A DNA stretch of 31,418 nucleotides from Lachnospiraceae bacterium UBA7160 (GCA_002491565.1 DKWE01000114.1:1-31418), one strand, 5' to 3'. Shown: positions 7,044 through 15,870, counted from the first letter of the stretch. Notes: generated by a model from the sequence alone, not told the origin. Made by a program: numbers and translations.

Positions 7044-8963
7044 TCAAGCTCCGATTGCGTTTCCGGTATACAGCTGGTAATACCTTCCCTTTTTCTCGAT
7101 GAGCTGGTCGTGCGTGCCGCGCTCAATGATCCTGCCCTGTTCCAACACCATGATACAGTCCGAGTTGCGGACGGTAGAAAGCCGGTGCGCGATGACGAAG
7201 GTCGTTCGTCCCTTCATCAAGCGGTCCATACCCTCCTGTACGATGCGCTCGGTCCGCGTATCGATCGAGCTCGTTGCTTCGTCCAGAATCAATGCCGGCG
7301 GATCCGCAATCGCAGCGCGCGCAATCGCGAGCAGCTGGCGCTGTCCCTGGCTCAGGTTGGCGCCATCGCCAGTCAGCATTGTGTCATATCCCTGCGGAAG
7401 TCTGCGGATAAAGCCATCTGCGTTCGCAAGCTTTGCTGCCGCGATGACTTCGTCATTCGTCGCGTCCAGCTTGCCAAAGCGGATGTTGTCGCGCACCGTT
7501 CCGGTGAAGAGGTGGGTATCCTGCAGCACGATACCGAGCGAACGGCGAAGATCTGCTTTTTTAATCTTGTTGATGTTGATGCCGTCATACCGGATTTTTC
7601 CGTCCTGGATATCATAGAAGCGGTTGATCAGGTTGGTAATTGTCGTCTTGCCGGCGCCGGTCGAGCCAACAAAGGCGATCTTCTGTCCAGGCGTTGCATA
7701 CAGCTCGATGTCGTGCAGAACAATTTTCTCATCGGTATATCCGAAGTCTACACCGGCAAATACGACATCGCCTTTTAATTCCTTATAATCGACGGAGCCA
7801 TCCGCCTGGTGCGTATGCTTCCATGCCCAACGTCCGGTTCGCTCCGCGCTTTCGGTCAGACGGCCGTTCTCCTCCTTCGCGTTGACGAGAAGCACATAGC
7901 CGTTGTCAATTTCCGTCGGTTCATCCATCATCCGGAAGATACGATCCGCGCCGGCGAGCGCCATGATAATAGAATTAAACTGCTGGCTGACCTGGTTGAT
8001 CGGCATGTTGAAGCTCTTGTTGAAGGTCAGAAAGCTGGCAAGCCCGCCCAAGGTAAAGCCGCCAAACTGGTTCAGCGCGAGAATGCCGCCGACGATCGCG
8101 CAGACGACGTAGCTGATATTTCCGAGCTGCGCGTTGATCGGTCCGAGAATGTTGGCAAACGTATTTGCGCGGTCTGCACTGACAAAGAGGGCGTCATTCA
8201 GCTCCTTAAATTCACGCTTACTTTCTTCCTCGTGGCAGAAGACCTTCACGACCTTCTGGCCTTTCATCATTTCCTCAATATAGCCGTTCACGCGCCCGAT
8301 GTTGCGCTGCTGCTCCACGAAATATTTGCCGCTCTGTCCCGTCGCTGCCTTTGTGCAGACGAGCATGAGGCTGACCATGACAAGCGTCACGAGCGTCAGC
8401 GGAACACTCAGGATAATCATGCTGATGAAAACGCTGACAATCGTAAAGCTGCTGTTGATGATCTGTGGAATACTCTGACTGATCATCTGGCGCAGAGTGT
8501 CGATGTCGTTTGTGTAGACTGACATGATATCACCGTGTGAGTGCGTATCAAAATATTTGATTGGGAGCTGTTCCATATGAGAGAACAGGTCATTGCGCAG
8601 GCTGCGCATCGTTCCCTGTGTGACTGTCACCATGATTCGGTTGTAGCCCCAAGTGGAAAGCACACCGATCGCGTAAAAGCACGCAACGCGCGCAATCGCG
8701 CGGGCGAGCGGTCCGAAATCCGGATTGTCCGTCAGCAGGAATGGCGTTATGTAGTCGTCAATCAGGTTCTTGGTAAATAAGGTACCCTGCACATTTGCGA
8801 TGACACCTGCAAAAATAAGTACAAATACGCACAGGCAATGAATCCGGTAGTCGCGGAATACATAGCGCATCAGCCGGGAAAGCAGCTTCATGGGATTCTC
8901 AACCTGTGGTTTCTGCCCTCTTGGTACCCGTCTCATAGGTCCGCCTGGTCCTGGCATAGTCAT
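7044..8963 (-). CDS. ABC exporter half-transporter, catalytically canonical subunit
   Basis: A 639-residue fused ABC exporter (transmembrane domain then nucleotide-binding domain), forming a heterodimer with the upstream gene product. Walker A is GSTGAGKT near residue 434, Walker B is LILDEATSS with the catalytic Glu, and the switch is IAHRLS with the His intact. The signature is LSQGQ, not LSGGQ. A segment of about 36 residues rich in Trp/His/Arg lies between the two domains. The start ATG overlaps the upstream stop as ATGA; a second ATG two codons in (8957) is better spaced from the GAGAGGTG SD. By analogy with TM287/288 and BmrC/BmrD this is the subunit with the intact Walker B Glu and switch His. 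The substrate is probably drug-like or lipid-like but is unknown. Confidence 0.9.
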   Translation of the reverse strand: MTMPGPGGPMRRVPRGQKPQVENPMKLLSRLMRYVFRDYRIHCLCVFVLIFAGVIANVQGTLFTKNLIDDYITPFLLTDNPDFGPLARAIARVACFYAIGVLSTWGYNRIMVTVTQGTMRSLRNDLFSHMEQLPIKYFDTHSHGDIMSVYTNDIDTLRQMISQSIPQIINSSFTIVSVFISMIILSVPLTLVTLVMVSLMLVCTKAATGQSGKYFVEQQRNIGRVNGYIEEMMKGQKVVKVFCHEEESKREFKELNDALFVSADRANTFANILGPINAQLGNISYVVCAIVGGILALNQFGGFTLGGLASFLTFNKSFNMPINQVSQQFNSIIMALAGADRIFRMMDEPTEIDNGYVLLVNAKEENGRLTESAERTGRWAWKHTHQADGSVDYKELKGDVVFAGVDFGYTDEKIVLHDIELYATPGQKIAFVGSTGAGKTTITNLINRFYDIQDGKIRYDGININKIKKADLRRSLGIVLQDTHLFTGTVRDNIRFGKLDATNDEVIAAAKLANADGFIRRLPQGYDTMLTGDGANLSQGQRQLLAIARAAIADPPALILDEATSSIDTRTERIVQEGMDRLMKGRTTFVIAHRLSTVRNSDCIMVLEQGRIIERGTHDQLIEKKGRYYQLYTGNAIGA

Positions 8964-10708
8964 TCACCTCTCTTTTCATCAAAATCACCGCCGCCCTTGG
9001 TCTGAGACTCGTAGACCTCGCGGTAGATTTCATTGGATGCGAGCAGCTCCTCATGCGTGCCGAAGCCGTTGACACGGCCCTCTTCCATGACAAGGATCCG
9101 GTCCGCATCCTGCACACTGGAAATACGCTGCGCGATAATCAGCTTCGTGGTATTCGGAATCTCCTCACGGAATGCCCGGCGGATGTTCGCGTCGGTAGCG
9201 GTATCGACTGCACTGGTGCTGTCGTCGAGAATCAGAATCTTCGGCTTTTTCAGCAGAGCACGCGCGATGCAGAGACGCTGCTTCTGGCCGCCGGAGACAT
9301 TGTTTCCGCCCTGCTCGATGTGCGTGTTGTAGCCGTCCGGGAAGGAACGGATGAAGTCATCCGCACAGGCAAGTCTGCAAGCCTGCTGGCATTCCTCGTC
9401 TGTGGCGTTCTGGTCGCCCCAGCGCAGATTGTCGTAAATACTGCCGGAAAACAGGACATTATTCTGGAGTACGACGGAGACCTGGTTTCGAAGAGCATCA
9501 AGGTCGTAAGCCTTCACATTCTGTCCGCCTACGAGGACCTCACCGGAGGTCGCATCATACAGGCGGCTGACCAGGGAGACCAGACTTGTCTTCGCGCTTC
9601 CGGTTGCACCGATGATGCCGATGGTTTCACCGGAACGGATATCGAGGCAGATATCCTTGAGTACTGGCTCCATGCTGTCCTTTTTATAGGAAAAGTTCAC
9701 ATGGCGGAAGGAGATGCTGCCGTCTGCAATTTCCTCCAGGGGGTTGGCTGGATTTGCAAGGTCACTCTTTTCATTCAGAACCTCGCCGATTCGTTCCGCA
9801 CTTGCCGTACTCATGGACAGCATGACAAAGACCATGGAAAGCATCATCAGACTGGAGAGAATGTTCATGCAGTAGGCGAGCAGGCTCATCAGCTCGCCGG
9901 TTGTCAGGGTGCTGCTTGTGATCATCTTTGCACCGATCCAGCTGATCAACAGGATACAGGTATAAACGGTGAACTGCATCAGCGGCGCGTTGTAGATGAC
10001 GTTGCACTCTGCCTTGACGAAAATGTCGTAGATATTCTGGCTTGCTTTTTGGAATTTAGAAGTCTCATGGTCCTCGCGGACGTAAGCTTTGACGACGCGG
10101 ATGGCGGAGACATTCTCCTGAATGGAAGCATTCAGCTCATCGTATTTCGGGAAAGCCATGCGGAAGTACTGGGTCGCGTGGCGGATGATGAAGAACAGGA
10201 TCACGCCGAGGAATATTACCGCGGCGAGGTAGATGCTCGCAAGCCGCCGGTTGATCGTGAAGGCCATGAAGAGCGCGCAGATCATGGTGGCCGGAGCACG
10301 CATCATCATGCGGAGTACCATCTGATAAGCGTTCTGGATGTTGGTGACATCCGTGGTCAGCCGGGTGACTAGTCCGGCTGTGCTGAACTTGTCGATGTTC
10401 GCGAAGGAGAAGGTCTGAATGTGGTTAAACATACTCTCGCGTAGATTTTTGGCGAAGCCGGTCGATGCCTTTGCTCCGAAACGGCCTCCGCCCATACCGG
10501 CGAACAGACCGATGGCGGCGACGACAATCATCAGGCTGCCGATGCGGTAAATGTGCTCGATATCTCCGGCATTGACTCCGTCATCGATGATCGAGGCCAT
10601 GAGGTAAGGAATCAGAGTCTCCATCAGCACCTCGAGGATCATGAAAACGGGGGTGATGATGGAGGCAAACTTGTATTCCTTGACTTCTTTTAACAGTGTC
10701 CGAATCAT
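8960..10708 (-). CDS. ABC exporter half-transporter, degenerate-site subunit
   Basis: A 582-residue half-transporter, first gene of a two-gene operon. Walker A is GATGSAKT (Ala in place of the last Gly), around residue 365. The signature VSGGQ is canonical. The Walker B carboxylate is Asp (LILDDSTS, around 490) and the switch His is Gln (IIAQRISSV, around 526). The Asp/Gln pair is the same as in the degenerate-site subunit TM287 of the TM287/288 exporter, so this protein should carry the non-hydrolysing half of the asymmetric ATPase. The ATG at 10708 is chosen because GGGAGG lies just upstream; upstream in-frame codons fall within the promoter and leader. Both subunits are needed for function by analogy. 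Confidence 0.9.
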   Translation of the reverse strand: MIRTLLKEVKEYKFASIITPVFMILEVLMETLIPYLMASIIDDGVNAGDIEHIYRIGSLMIVVAAIGLFAGMGGGRFGAKASTGFAKNLRESMFNHIQTFSFANIDKFSTAGLVTRLTTDVTNIQNAYQMVLRMMMRAPATMICALFMAFTINRRLASIYLAAVIFLGVILFFIIRHATQYFRMAFPKYDELNASIQENVSAIRVVKAYVREDHETSKFQKASQNIYDIFVKAECNVIYNAPLMQFTVYTCILLISWIGAKMITSSTLTTGELMSLLAYCMNILSSLMMLSMVFVMLSMSTASAERIGEVLNEKSDLANPANPLEEIADGSISFRHVNFSYKKDSMEPVLKDICLDIRSGETIGIIGATGSAKTSLVSLVSRLYDATSGEVLVGGQNVKAYDLDALRNQVSVVLQNNVLFSGSIYDNLRWGDQNATDEECQQACRLACADDFIRSFPDGYNTHIEQGGNNVSGGQKQRLCIARALLKKPKILILDDSTSAVDTATDANIRRAFREEIPNTTKLIIAQRISSVQDADRILVMEEGRVNGFGTHEELLASNEIYREVYESQTKGGGDFDEKRGE

Positions 10709-10727
10709 AGTATACCTCCCTTTTGTC

Positions 10728-10762
10728 AAAAAATAGAGCCGTTCGCAAAAAAAAGGAACGGC
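10728..10762 (-). terminator. Leader hairpin with U-tract upstream of the ABC exporter operon
   Basis: On the minus strand, GCCGTTC (10762-10756) pairs with GAACGGC (10744-10738), followed by TCTATTTTTT (10737-10728). It lies downstream of the promoter at 10806-10834 and about 20 bases before the first ATG. The shape is that of an intrinsic terminator or attenuator within the 5' leader. The loop itself is unusually T-rich (eight T). Upstream leader sequence can form a competing stem (CTGCG/CGCAG). Confidence 0.6.
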
Positions 10763-10805
10763 AGACGGTTGCCCTGCGCACGCGCCGCAGACCAGCTCTG
10801 TACTT

Positions 10806-10834
10806 ATGTTAGAACAATTAAAAAATTCAGTCAA
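10806..10834 (-). promoter_or_regulatory. Sigma-A type promoter for ABC exporter operon
   Basis: On the minus strand, TTGACT (10834-10829) and TAACAT (10811-10806) are separated by exactly 17 AT-rich bases. Transcription would begin near 10799 and give a leader of about 90 nt before the first ATG. Confidence 0.75.
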
Positions 10835-10866
10835 GAGAAAAATTGTGTTAAATTTGTGAACAATAC

Positions 10867-10920
10867 GGTTACTGCGGCCATCTGTGACTTGCTTGTGTGA
10901 AGAGGCGTGAACAGAAATAA
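10867..10920. repeat. Dispersed palindromic repeat, copy F
   Basis: GGTTACTG at 10867-10874 and GGCGTGAACAG near 10903-10914, followed by TAAC, resemble the arms of the other intergenic repeats in this window. It lies between the SGNH gene end and the ABC exporter promoter. The match is imperfect (three extra bases in the right arm). Confidence 0.35.
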
Positions 10921-10959
10921 CATCGGCGGAAGTATAGTTGCTGCGGATGGTTATCCTTC

Positions 10960-11679
10960 TTAGTTATTGAGACACTGAATTTGACCGGTAGTATAGGCGT
11001 ATAGCGACCGGTAGGCGTCTTTCTCATAGTGGATCCCATCGAATGGCCGGATGTCTTCTGACAGCATCCAGGTATAGCTGTCGATATATGTATCCGGGAA
11101 TACCTGTTTGAGACAGTTATTGAAGCCGGAAATTTCCTCATTGGTGATATAAAGGCATTGCTCGGAGTCAACAGGGTTGACAGAGAGAAAGTAAAAGCGC
11201 ACATCCGGGTATTCGGCGAGAATCTGGCGGTAGAGTGCCAGGTAATTGTCGAGATTCTCGTAGTCATTGACACCGAGGTTAAAGATCACGGATGCAGCCG
11301 GGTGCTGAAGCAGTGCTTCTTTTAAAAGAGGAAGGCCGTCTGCCTGGAACCACTCGTAGCCCTCGCCGGCTGCTGCAATATAGCAGTCCTCATTTTGCAT
11401 GGCTTTCTGCATGCCGACCGTGCGTGAGTCTCCCACCCAGATCCATGGAACGGTGTCTGTCTTTTCTGTTTGGCGTTCTGCTTCGGCTTCTGCGGTCTGC
11501 GCTTCCACAGCCGGAATTTTCAGCCAGGACAGCGCCAGGTCTGCTTCCGATTCGATCTGAGCAGTCTCAGTCTCTATCTTTGACGGAGCGAAACAGACCC
11601 ACAGATAGGCCGCAAGCCCCATAAGCAGTACAAGTGTCAGGCCGGCTGCCGTCAGCCCCAGTATTGTCCCTCTCTTCAT
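10960..11679 (-). CDS. Membrane-anchored SGNH/GDSL-type hydrolase
   Basis: A 239-residue protein with one N-terminal membrane segment (about residues 6-30), a linker rich in Glu/Ala/Thr, and an extracytoplasmic SGNH-hydrolase-like domain. Block I is VGDSRTVG (Ser85), block III is NLGVNDY (Gly136, Asn138) and block V is DGIHYEKDAY (Asp214, His217). The SGNH residues are therefore all present. Such proteins are esterases or deacetylases acting on cell-wall polymers or other glycans; the substrate cannot be told here. The ATG at 11679 lies 12 bases after AGGA; an in-frame TTG at 11691 lies too close to that SD. It is a single-gene unit with a possible extended -10 promoter at 11836 and a palindromic repeat in its leader. 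Confidence 0.78.
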   Translation of the reverse strand: MKRGTILGLTAAGLTLVLLMGLAAYLWVCFAPSKIETETAQIESEADLALSWLKIPAVEAQTAEAEAERQTEKTDTVPWIWVGDSRTVGMQKAMQNEDCYIAAAGEGYEWFQADGLPLLKEALLQHPAASVIFNLGVNDYENLDNYLALYRQILAEYPDVRFYFLSVNPVDSEQCLYITNEEISGFNNCLKQVFPDTYIDSYTWMLSEDIRPFDGIHYEKDAYRSLYAYTTGQIQCLNN

Positions 11680-11745
11680 AGCGAATGCCAATCCTTTCTT
11701 TTAAAAACTTACCTCGGTTATCCAGAATCATTAAGTATGCTTTTC

Positions 11746-11814
11746 GTTGCTGTTCATGCGTTCACTGCCCCGCGAGGGGTATTATTCGCGGCCAGGATAG
11801 CTGTGAGCAGTAAC
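11746..11814. repeat. Dispersed palindromic repeat, copy B (hairpin with nested GNRA loop)
   Basis: The arm at 11746-11758 (GTTGCTGTTCATG) can pair with the arm at 11800-11814 (GCTGTGAGCAGTAAC) over about 13 positions with several G-U pairs. Inside is a perfect CCCC-GCGA-GGGG tetraloop hairpin (11768-11779). The right half, 11779-11810, is the segment shared with 1469-1500. It lies in the leader of the SGNH gene and upstream of hrcA, transcribed only from the minus strand. In the gap 11680-11983 the only other feature seen is the possible -10 at 11836. Confidence 0.55.
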
Positions 11815-11835
11815 TGCTGTTTTCCGGATTGTGCC

Positions 11836-11844
11836 AGTATACCA
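11836..11844 (-). promoter_or_regulatory. Possible extended -10 promoter for SGNH hydrolase gene
   Basis: On the minus strand the sequence TGGTATACT is an extended -10 element (TG-n-TATACT). No good -35 box is seen at the right distance. The leader would be about 150 nt and include palindromic repeat copy B. Confidence 0.4.
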
Positions 11845-11983
11845 GATGAATTGAAATCAAACAGCTCATCGTCCCGAATGAATACAGGAATAACACCCGG
11901 ACCTGCCTTCTGACAGAGGAGCTAAGCTGTATCCCCTACTATAATGCACGGAGAGAAAAAAATCAATAATTTAAAAAAACCTA

Positions 11984-12012
11984 TTGACAAACCAACAAAG
12001 CGGTACTATAGT
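11984..12012 (+). promoter_or_regulatory. Sigma-A promoter of the hrcA-grpE-dnaK-dnaJ operon
   Basis: TTGACA at 11984-11989 and TATAGT at 12007-12012, spacing 17. It is preceded by A-rich DNA (11954-11980) that could act as an UP element, and followed at once by the CIRCE operator. Confidence 0.9.
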
Positions 12013-12026
12013 AACTGCATAAGGTG

Positions 12027-12053
12027 TTAGCACTCAGATGCATAGAGTGCTAA
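12027..12053 (+). promoter_or_regulatory. CIRCE operator (HrcA binding site)
   Basis: A perfect TTAGCACTC - 9 bases - GAGTGCTAA inverted repeat. HrcA binds CIRCE and represses the class I heat-shock genes; the GroE chaperonin keeps HrcA active. It lies in the transcribed leader, 31 bases before hrcA. This is the only CIRCE found in the window, so hrcA, grpE, dnaK and dnaJ would be controlled from here. Confidence 0.97.
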
Positions 12054-12083
12054 CAAAGACCTTACAGAGAAGGAGGAGTTCAG

Positions 12084-13106
12084 ATGCAGCTCGATGATAG
12101 AAAATGGGCAATCTTGAAAGCTATCGTCAAGACCTATCTGGAGACGGGCGAGCCAGTCGGATCGCGGACGATTTCCAAATACGCTGATTTGAATCTGAGT
12201 TCCGCCACGATACGAAATGAGATGTCAGATCTGGAGGAGATGGGCTACATACTTCAGCCCCACACCTCCGCAGGCCGGATTCCATCCGACGCGGGTTATC
12301 GCTTCTACGTAGACCGCATGATGGAGGAAAAGGACCGCGAGGTGACAGAGATGAAAGAGCTGGTCCTTCAGAGGCAGGACAAAATGGAGCTGCTTCTGAA
12401 GCAGATGGTACGGGTGCTCGCCGCGAATACCAACTATGCGGCAATGATATCCGGGCCGCAGTACCATCGGACAAAGCTAAAGTTCATTCAGCTCTCTGTG
12501 GTCAGTGAGGCACAGATACTGGCTACCATCGTTGCCGAGGGGAACGTCGTCAAGAACAAGCTGTTGGAGATCGAGCACGGACTCGACCAGAAAACGGTCC
12601 TGGAGATGAATATCCTGCTGAACAGTGCATTGAATGGCCTGACGATCGAGGAGATCAACCTTGGCACGATTGCAAAGCTGAAGGAGCAGGCCGGTATTCA
12701 CAGTGACCTGGTAAACAGGGTACTGGATACTGTTGCAGAGTCGATACAGGCTTCCGAGGATGAGCTGGAGATTTATACGAGCGGTGCGACGAATATTTTC
12801 AAATATCCGGAGCTCAGCACCAGCGAGAAGGCGAGTGAGCTGATCAGTGCGTTTGAGGACAAAAAGGAGCTGGCGGACATCATCAGTCAGGATTCCCAGG
12901 AGGAGACTGGCATACAGGTCTATATCGGCGGAGAGTCTTCGGTGGCCACTATGCAGGACTGCAGTGTGGTGACAGCAACGTACGAACTCGGAGAAGGCAT
13001 GTATGGGAAGATCGGCGTCATAGGCCCTAAGCGTATGGATTATGAAAAGGTGGTCAGTACGCTGAAGACGCTGATGGCGCAGTTAGATAGTATTTTCAAA
13101 AAGTAA
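12084..13106 (+). CDS. hrcA: Heat-inducible transcription repressor HrcA
   Basis: HrcA represses class I heat-shock operons by binding CIRCE. The 340-residue product starts with the family's winged-helix segment (LDDRKWAILKAIVKTYLETG, then GSRTISK and SSATIRNEMSDLEEMGYI, residues 1-55), followed by the PHTSAGRIPSDAGYRFYVD signature and a GAF-like effector region. The C-terminal GPKRMDYEKVVSTL is characteristic. Length is normal. The start is preceded by GGAGG. It is autoregulated through the CIRCE just upstream. First gene of the heat-shock operon, 68 bases before grpE. Confidence 0.97.
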   Translation: MQLDDRKWAILKAIVKTYLETGEPVGSRTISKYADLNLSSATIRNEMSDLEEMGYILQPHTSAGRIPSDAGYRFYVDRMMEEKDREVTEMKELVLQRQDKMELLLKQMVRVLAANTNYAAMISGPQYHRTKLKFIQLSVVSEAQILATIVAEGNVVKNKLLEIEHGLDQKTVLEMNILLNSALNGLTIEEINLGTIAKLKEQAGIHSDLVNRVLDTVAESIQASEDELEIYTSGATNIFKYPELSTSEKASELISAFEDKKELADIISQDSQEETGIQVYIGGESSVATMQDCSVVTATYELGEGMYGKIGVIGPKRMDYEKVVSTLKTLMAQLDSIFKK

Positions 13107-13124
13107 CAAGGAAGTATCAGTTCA

Positions 13125-13139
13125 GCCCCGGTCGGGGGC
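13125..13139 (+). other. Small GC-rich intercistronic hairpin between hrcA and grpE
   Basis: GCCCC and GGGGC arms enclose a five-base loop. There is no U-tract, so it is not a terminator; it may influence processing or stability of the polycistronic message. Confidence 0.4.
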
Positions 13140-13174
13140 AGGACAGATACCGATAAGAAAGGTGGAACAGTCCA

Positions 13175-13828
13175 GTGGAAGAAAACAGAAACGAAGAGCT
13201 TTCGCAGGAAGCGCAAGAGACAGAGACCACGGAAGCAGAGGCACAGGAGTCCGTGCAGGAGCCTGGCCAGGAGACCGGAGGACAGCAGGAGCCAGGCGGG
13301 CAGGAGGAAGCGCAGACAGAGACAGCGGAGGATGAGCGTGACTCTGGAGAAGAGCCAAAGAAGAAGGGATTCTTCGGGAAAAAGAAAAAAGACAAGAAGG
13401 ATGTGCAGATCGAAGAGCTGACCGACCGGGTACAGCGGCAGATGGCAGAATTTGACAACTACCGCAAGCGCACGGACAAGGAAAAGGCAGCGATGTTTGA
13501 GGTTGGCGCAAAGAGCGTCATAGAGAAGATGCTGACGACGGTGGACAGCTTTGAGCGCGGTCTGATGACGGTATCCGAGGAACAGAAGGAAGATCCGTTC
13601 GTACAGGGCATGGAAAAGGTTTACCGGCAGATGATGACGGTGCTGGAAGGCATCGGGGTGAAGCCGATTGAGGCAAAGGGCCAGCAGTTTGATCCGCAGT
13701 ACCACAATGCAGTGATGCATGTGGAGGACGAAGAGGTTGGAGAGAATATCGTTGTAGAGGAGTTCCAGAAGGGATATCTCTACCGTGACAGTGTCGTGCG
13801 TCACAGCATGGTAAAGGTTGCGAACTAG
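13175..13828 (+). CDS. grpE: Nucleotide exchange factor GrpE
   Basis: GrpE releases ADP from DnaK in the DnaK-DnaJ-GrpE cycle. The 217-residue protein has an unusually long disordered N-terminus (about 70 residues rich in Glu, Gln and Gly, then a Lys-rich GFFGKKKKDKKD patch), a coiled-coil start (LTDRVQRQMAEFDNYRKRTD) and the C-terminal wing with the signature GFQYHN-like QFDPQYHNAVMHVED and EEFQKGYLYRDSVVRHSMVKVA. The GTG at 13175 is used, with AGGTGG nine bases upstream. The acidic tail probably does not affect the exchange activity. Confidence 0.95.
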   Translation: MEENRNEELSQEAQETETTEAEAQESVQEPGQETGGQQEPGGQEEAQTETAEDERDSGEEPKKKGFFGKKKKDKKDVQIEELTDRVQRQMAEFDNYRKRTDKEKAAMFEVGAKSVIEKMLTTVDSFERGLMTVSEEQKEDPFVQGMEKVYRQMMTVLEGIGVKPIEAKGQQFDPQYHNAVMHVEDEEVGENIVVEEFQKGYLYRDSVVRHSMVKVAN

Positions 13829-13959
13829 GCCGCCGGTTTTCTGTGGACAGGAGAAAAGCTTGTCGCGCGTGTACGTCAATGGGCTCCTGGCGCAGTTTAT
13901 CATATAGAAGAAACAGATACAAGACAGGAAAGAAATGCAAATTTCAGGAGGAATGATTT

Positions 13960-15834
13960 ATGAGCAAGATTATTGGTATTGACCTTGGTACGACAAACAG
14001 CTGCGTAGCAGTGATGGAGGGCGGCAAATCAACCGTCATTACAAATACAGAAGGTTCCCGGACAACACCGTCCGTAGTAGCATTCACAAAAAATGGCGAG
14101 CGTCTGGTCGGCGAGCCGGCAAAGCGCCAGGCTGTGACGAACGCAGACCGCACCATTTCTTCCATCAAGAGACATATGGGCAGTGATTACCGCGTAGAGA
14201 TCGACGGCAAGAAATATTCTCCGCAGGAGATCTCCGCAATGATCCTTCAGAAGATGAAGGCGGACGCTGAGAATTATCTTGGTGAGAAGGTGTCAGAGGC
14301 AGTCATCACAGTACCGGCATACTTCAGCGATGCGCAGCGTCAGGCGACAAAGGACGCAGGCAAGATCGCAGGCCTGGATGTTAAGCGTATCATCAACGAG
14401 CCGACCGCAGCAGCTCTCGCATATGGCCTGGACAATGACACAGAGCAGAAGGTTATGGTCTATGACCTCGGCGGCGGTACCTTCGATGTTTCCATTATTG
14501 AGATCGGTGAGGGTGTTATCGAGGTACTTGCTACGAACGGTGACAATCACCTCGGCGGCGATGATTTCGATAAGAAGATTACAGACTATATGATCGCTGA
14601 CTTCAAGACGAAGGAAGGCATCGATCTTTCCAATGATAAGATGGCGCTGCAGAGACTGAGAGAGGCAGCAGAGAAGGCAAAGAAGGAGCTTTCTTCTTCC
14701 ACGACAACGAATATCAACCTTCCGTTCATCACAGCAAATGAGACCGGTCCGAAGCATTTCGAGATGGATCTGACCAGAGCGAAGTTTGATGAGCTGACGC
14801 ATGATCTGGTAGAGCGGACCGTGATTCCGGTACAGAATGCATTGAGAGACGCGAAGCTTTCTGCTTCCGATCTGTCGAAGGTACTTCTGGTTGGCGGTTC
14901 CACACGTATGCCGTCCGTACAGGAGAAGGTACGTCAGCTGACCGGACATGAGCCGAGCAAGACGCTGAACCCGGATGAGTGCGTAGCGCTGGGTGCTTCT
15001 ATCCAGGGCGGCAAGCTGGCAGGCGATGCAGGCGCAGGTGATATCCTTCTGCTGGATGTGACTCCGCTGTCCCTGTCGATTGAGACACTTGGCGGCGTAG
15101 CGACGAAGCTGATTGAGCGGAATACGACGATCCCGACCAAGAAGAGCCAGGTATTCTCCACCGCTCAGGACAATCAGACTGCTGTTGACATTCATGTGGT
15201 ACAGGGCGAGCGTCAGTTCGCGAAGGATAATAAATCTCTCGGCCAGTTCCGTCTGGATGGAATTCCGCCAGCAAGAAGAGGCGTTCCGCAGATCGAGGTT
15301 ACATTCGACATCGATGCAAACGGTATCGTAAATGTATCCGCGAAGGATCTCGGCACCGGCAAGGAGCAGCATATCACGATCACATCCGGCTCCAATATGT
15401 CCGACGATGAGATCGACAAGGCAGTAAAGGAAGCTGCAGAGTACGAGGCGCAGGATAAGAAGAAGAAGGAAGCAATTGATGTCCGGAACGATGCGGATGC
15501 GATGGTATTCCAGACTGAGAAGGCGATGGAGGAGGTCGGCGACAAGATCGATTCCGCGGATAAGGCAGCAGTTGAGGCAGACCTGAAGGCACTGAAGGAG
15601 GCTGTGGAGAGGACAAATCCGGAGGATATGACGGATGCGCAGATCGATGAGCTGAAGGCTGGCAAGGAGAAGCTGATGAACAGTGCACAGAAGCTTTTTG
15701 CGAAGGTGTATGAGCAGGCACAGGGCGCGGCAGGTGCGGCAGGCGCAGGCCCGGACATGGGCGGTGCAAATGCAGGCGCAGGAAGTGCACCGGCAGATGA
15801 TGATGTGGTAGACGGAGATTACAGAGAAGTATAA
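13960..15834 (+). CDS. dnaK: Chaperone DnaK (Hsp70)
   Basis: ATP-dependent Hsp70 chaperone. The 624-residue product begins KIIGIDLGTTNSCVAVMEGG, and has the ATPase motifs VYDLGGGTFDVSI and LVGGSTRMPSVQ. It also has the linker region LLLDVTPLSLSIETLGG and the substrate-binding domain from about residue 390. It ends in a Gly/Ala-rich tail closing with DDDVVDGDYREV, the usual Firmicutes ending. As in other Gram-positive DnaKs it is shorter than the E. coli protein. SD AGGAGG is well placed before the ATG. The 131-base gap from grpE shows no promoter or second CIRCE. Confidence 0.98.
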   Translation: MSKIIGIDLGTTNSCVAVMEGGKSTVITNTEGSRTTPSVVAFTKNGERLVGEPAKRQAVTNADRTISSIKRHMGSDYRVEIDGKKYSPQEISAMILQKMKADAENYLGEKVSEAVITVPAYFSDAQRQATKDAGKIAGLDVKRIINEPTAAALAYGLDNDTEQKVMVYDLGGGTFDVSIIEIGEGVIEVLATNGDNHLGGDDFDKKITDYMIADFKTKEGIDLSNDKMALQRLREAAEKAKKELSSSTTTNINLPFITANETGPKHFEMDLTRAKFDELTHDLVERTVIPVQNALRDAKLSASDLSKVLLVGGSTRMPSVQEKVRQLTGHEPSKTLNPDECVALGASIQGGKLAGDAGAGDILLLDVTPLSLSIETLGGVATKLIERNTTIPTKKSQVFSTAQDNQTAVDIHVVQGERQFAKDNKSLGQFRLDGIPPARRGVPQIEVTFDIDANGIVNVSAKDLGTGKEQHITITSGSNMSDDEIDKAVKEAAEYEAQDKKKKEAIDVRNDADAMVFQTEKAMEEVGDKIDSADKAAVEADLKALKEAVERTNPEDMTDAQIDELKAGKEKLMNSAQKLFAKVYEQAQGAAGAAGAGPDMGGANAGAGSAPADDDVVDGDYREV

Positions 15835-15870
15835 TCCGGCAGTAAGCCATTGAATGAAATGTGATAGAGA

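Noticed and set aside
10728..10799. Leader peptide gene for ABC exporter attenuation
   Set aside because: No ATG, GTG or TTG with an SD and a short frame ending near the hairpin could be found; a GTG frame runs on into the exporter gene.
11910..11945. Second promoter upstream of hrcA (CTGACA, TATAAT)
   Set aside because: The spacing is 24 bases, too long; the -10 alone is not enough evidence.
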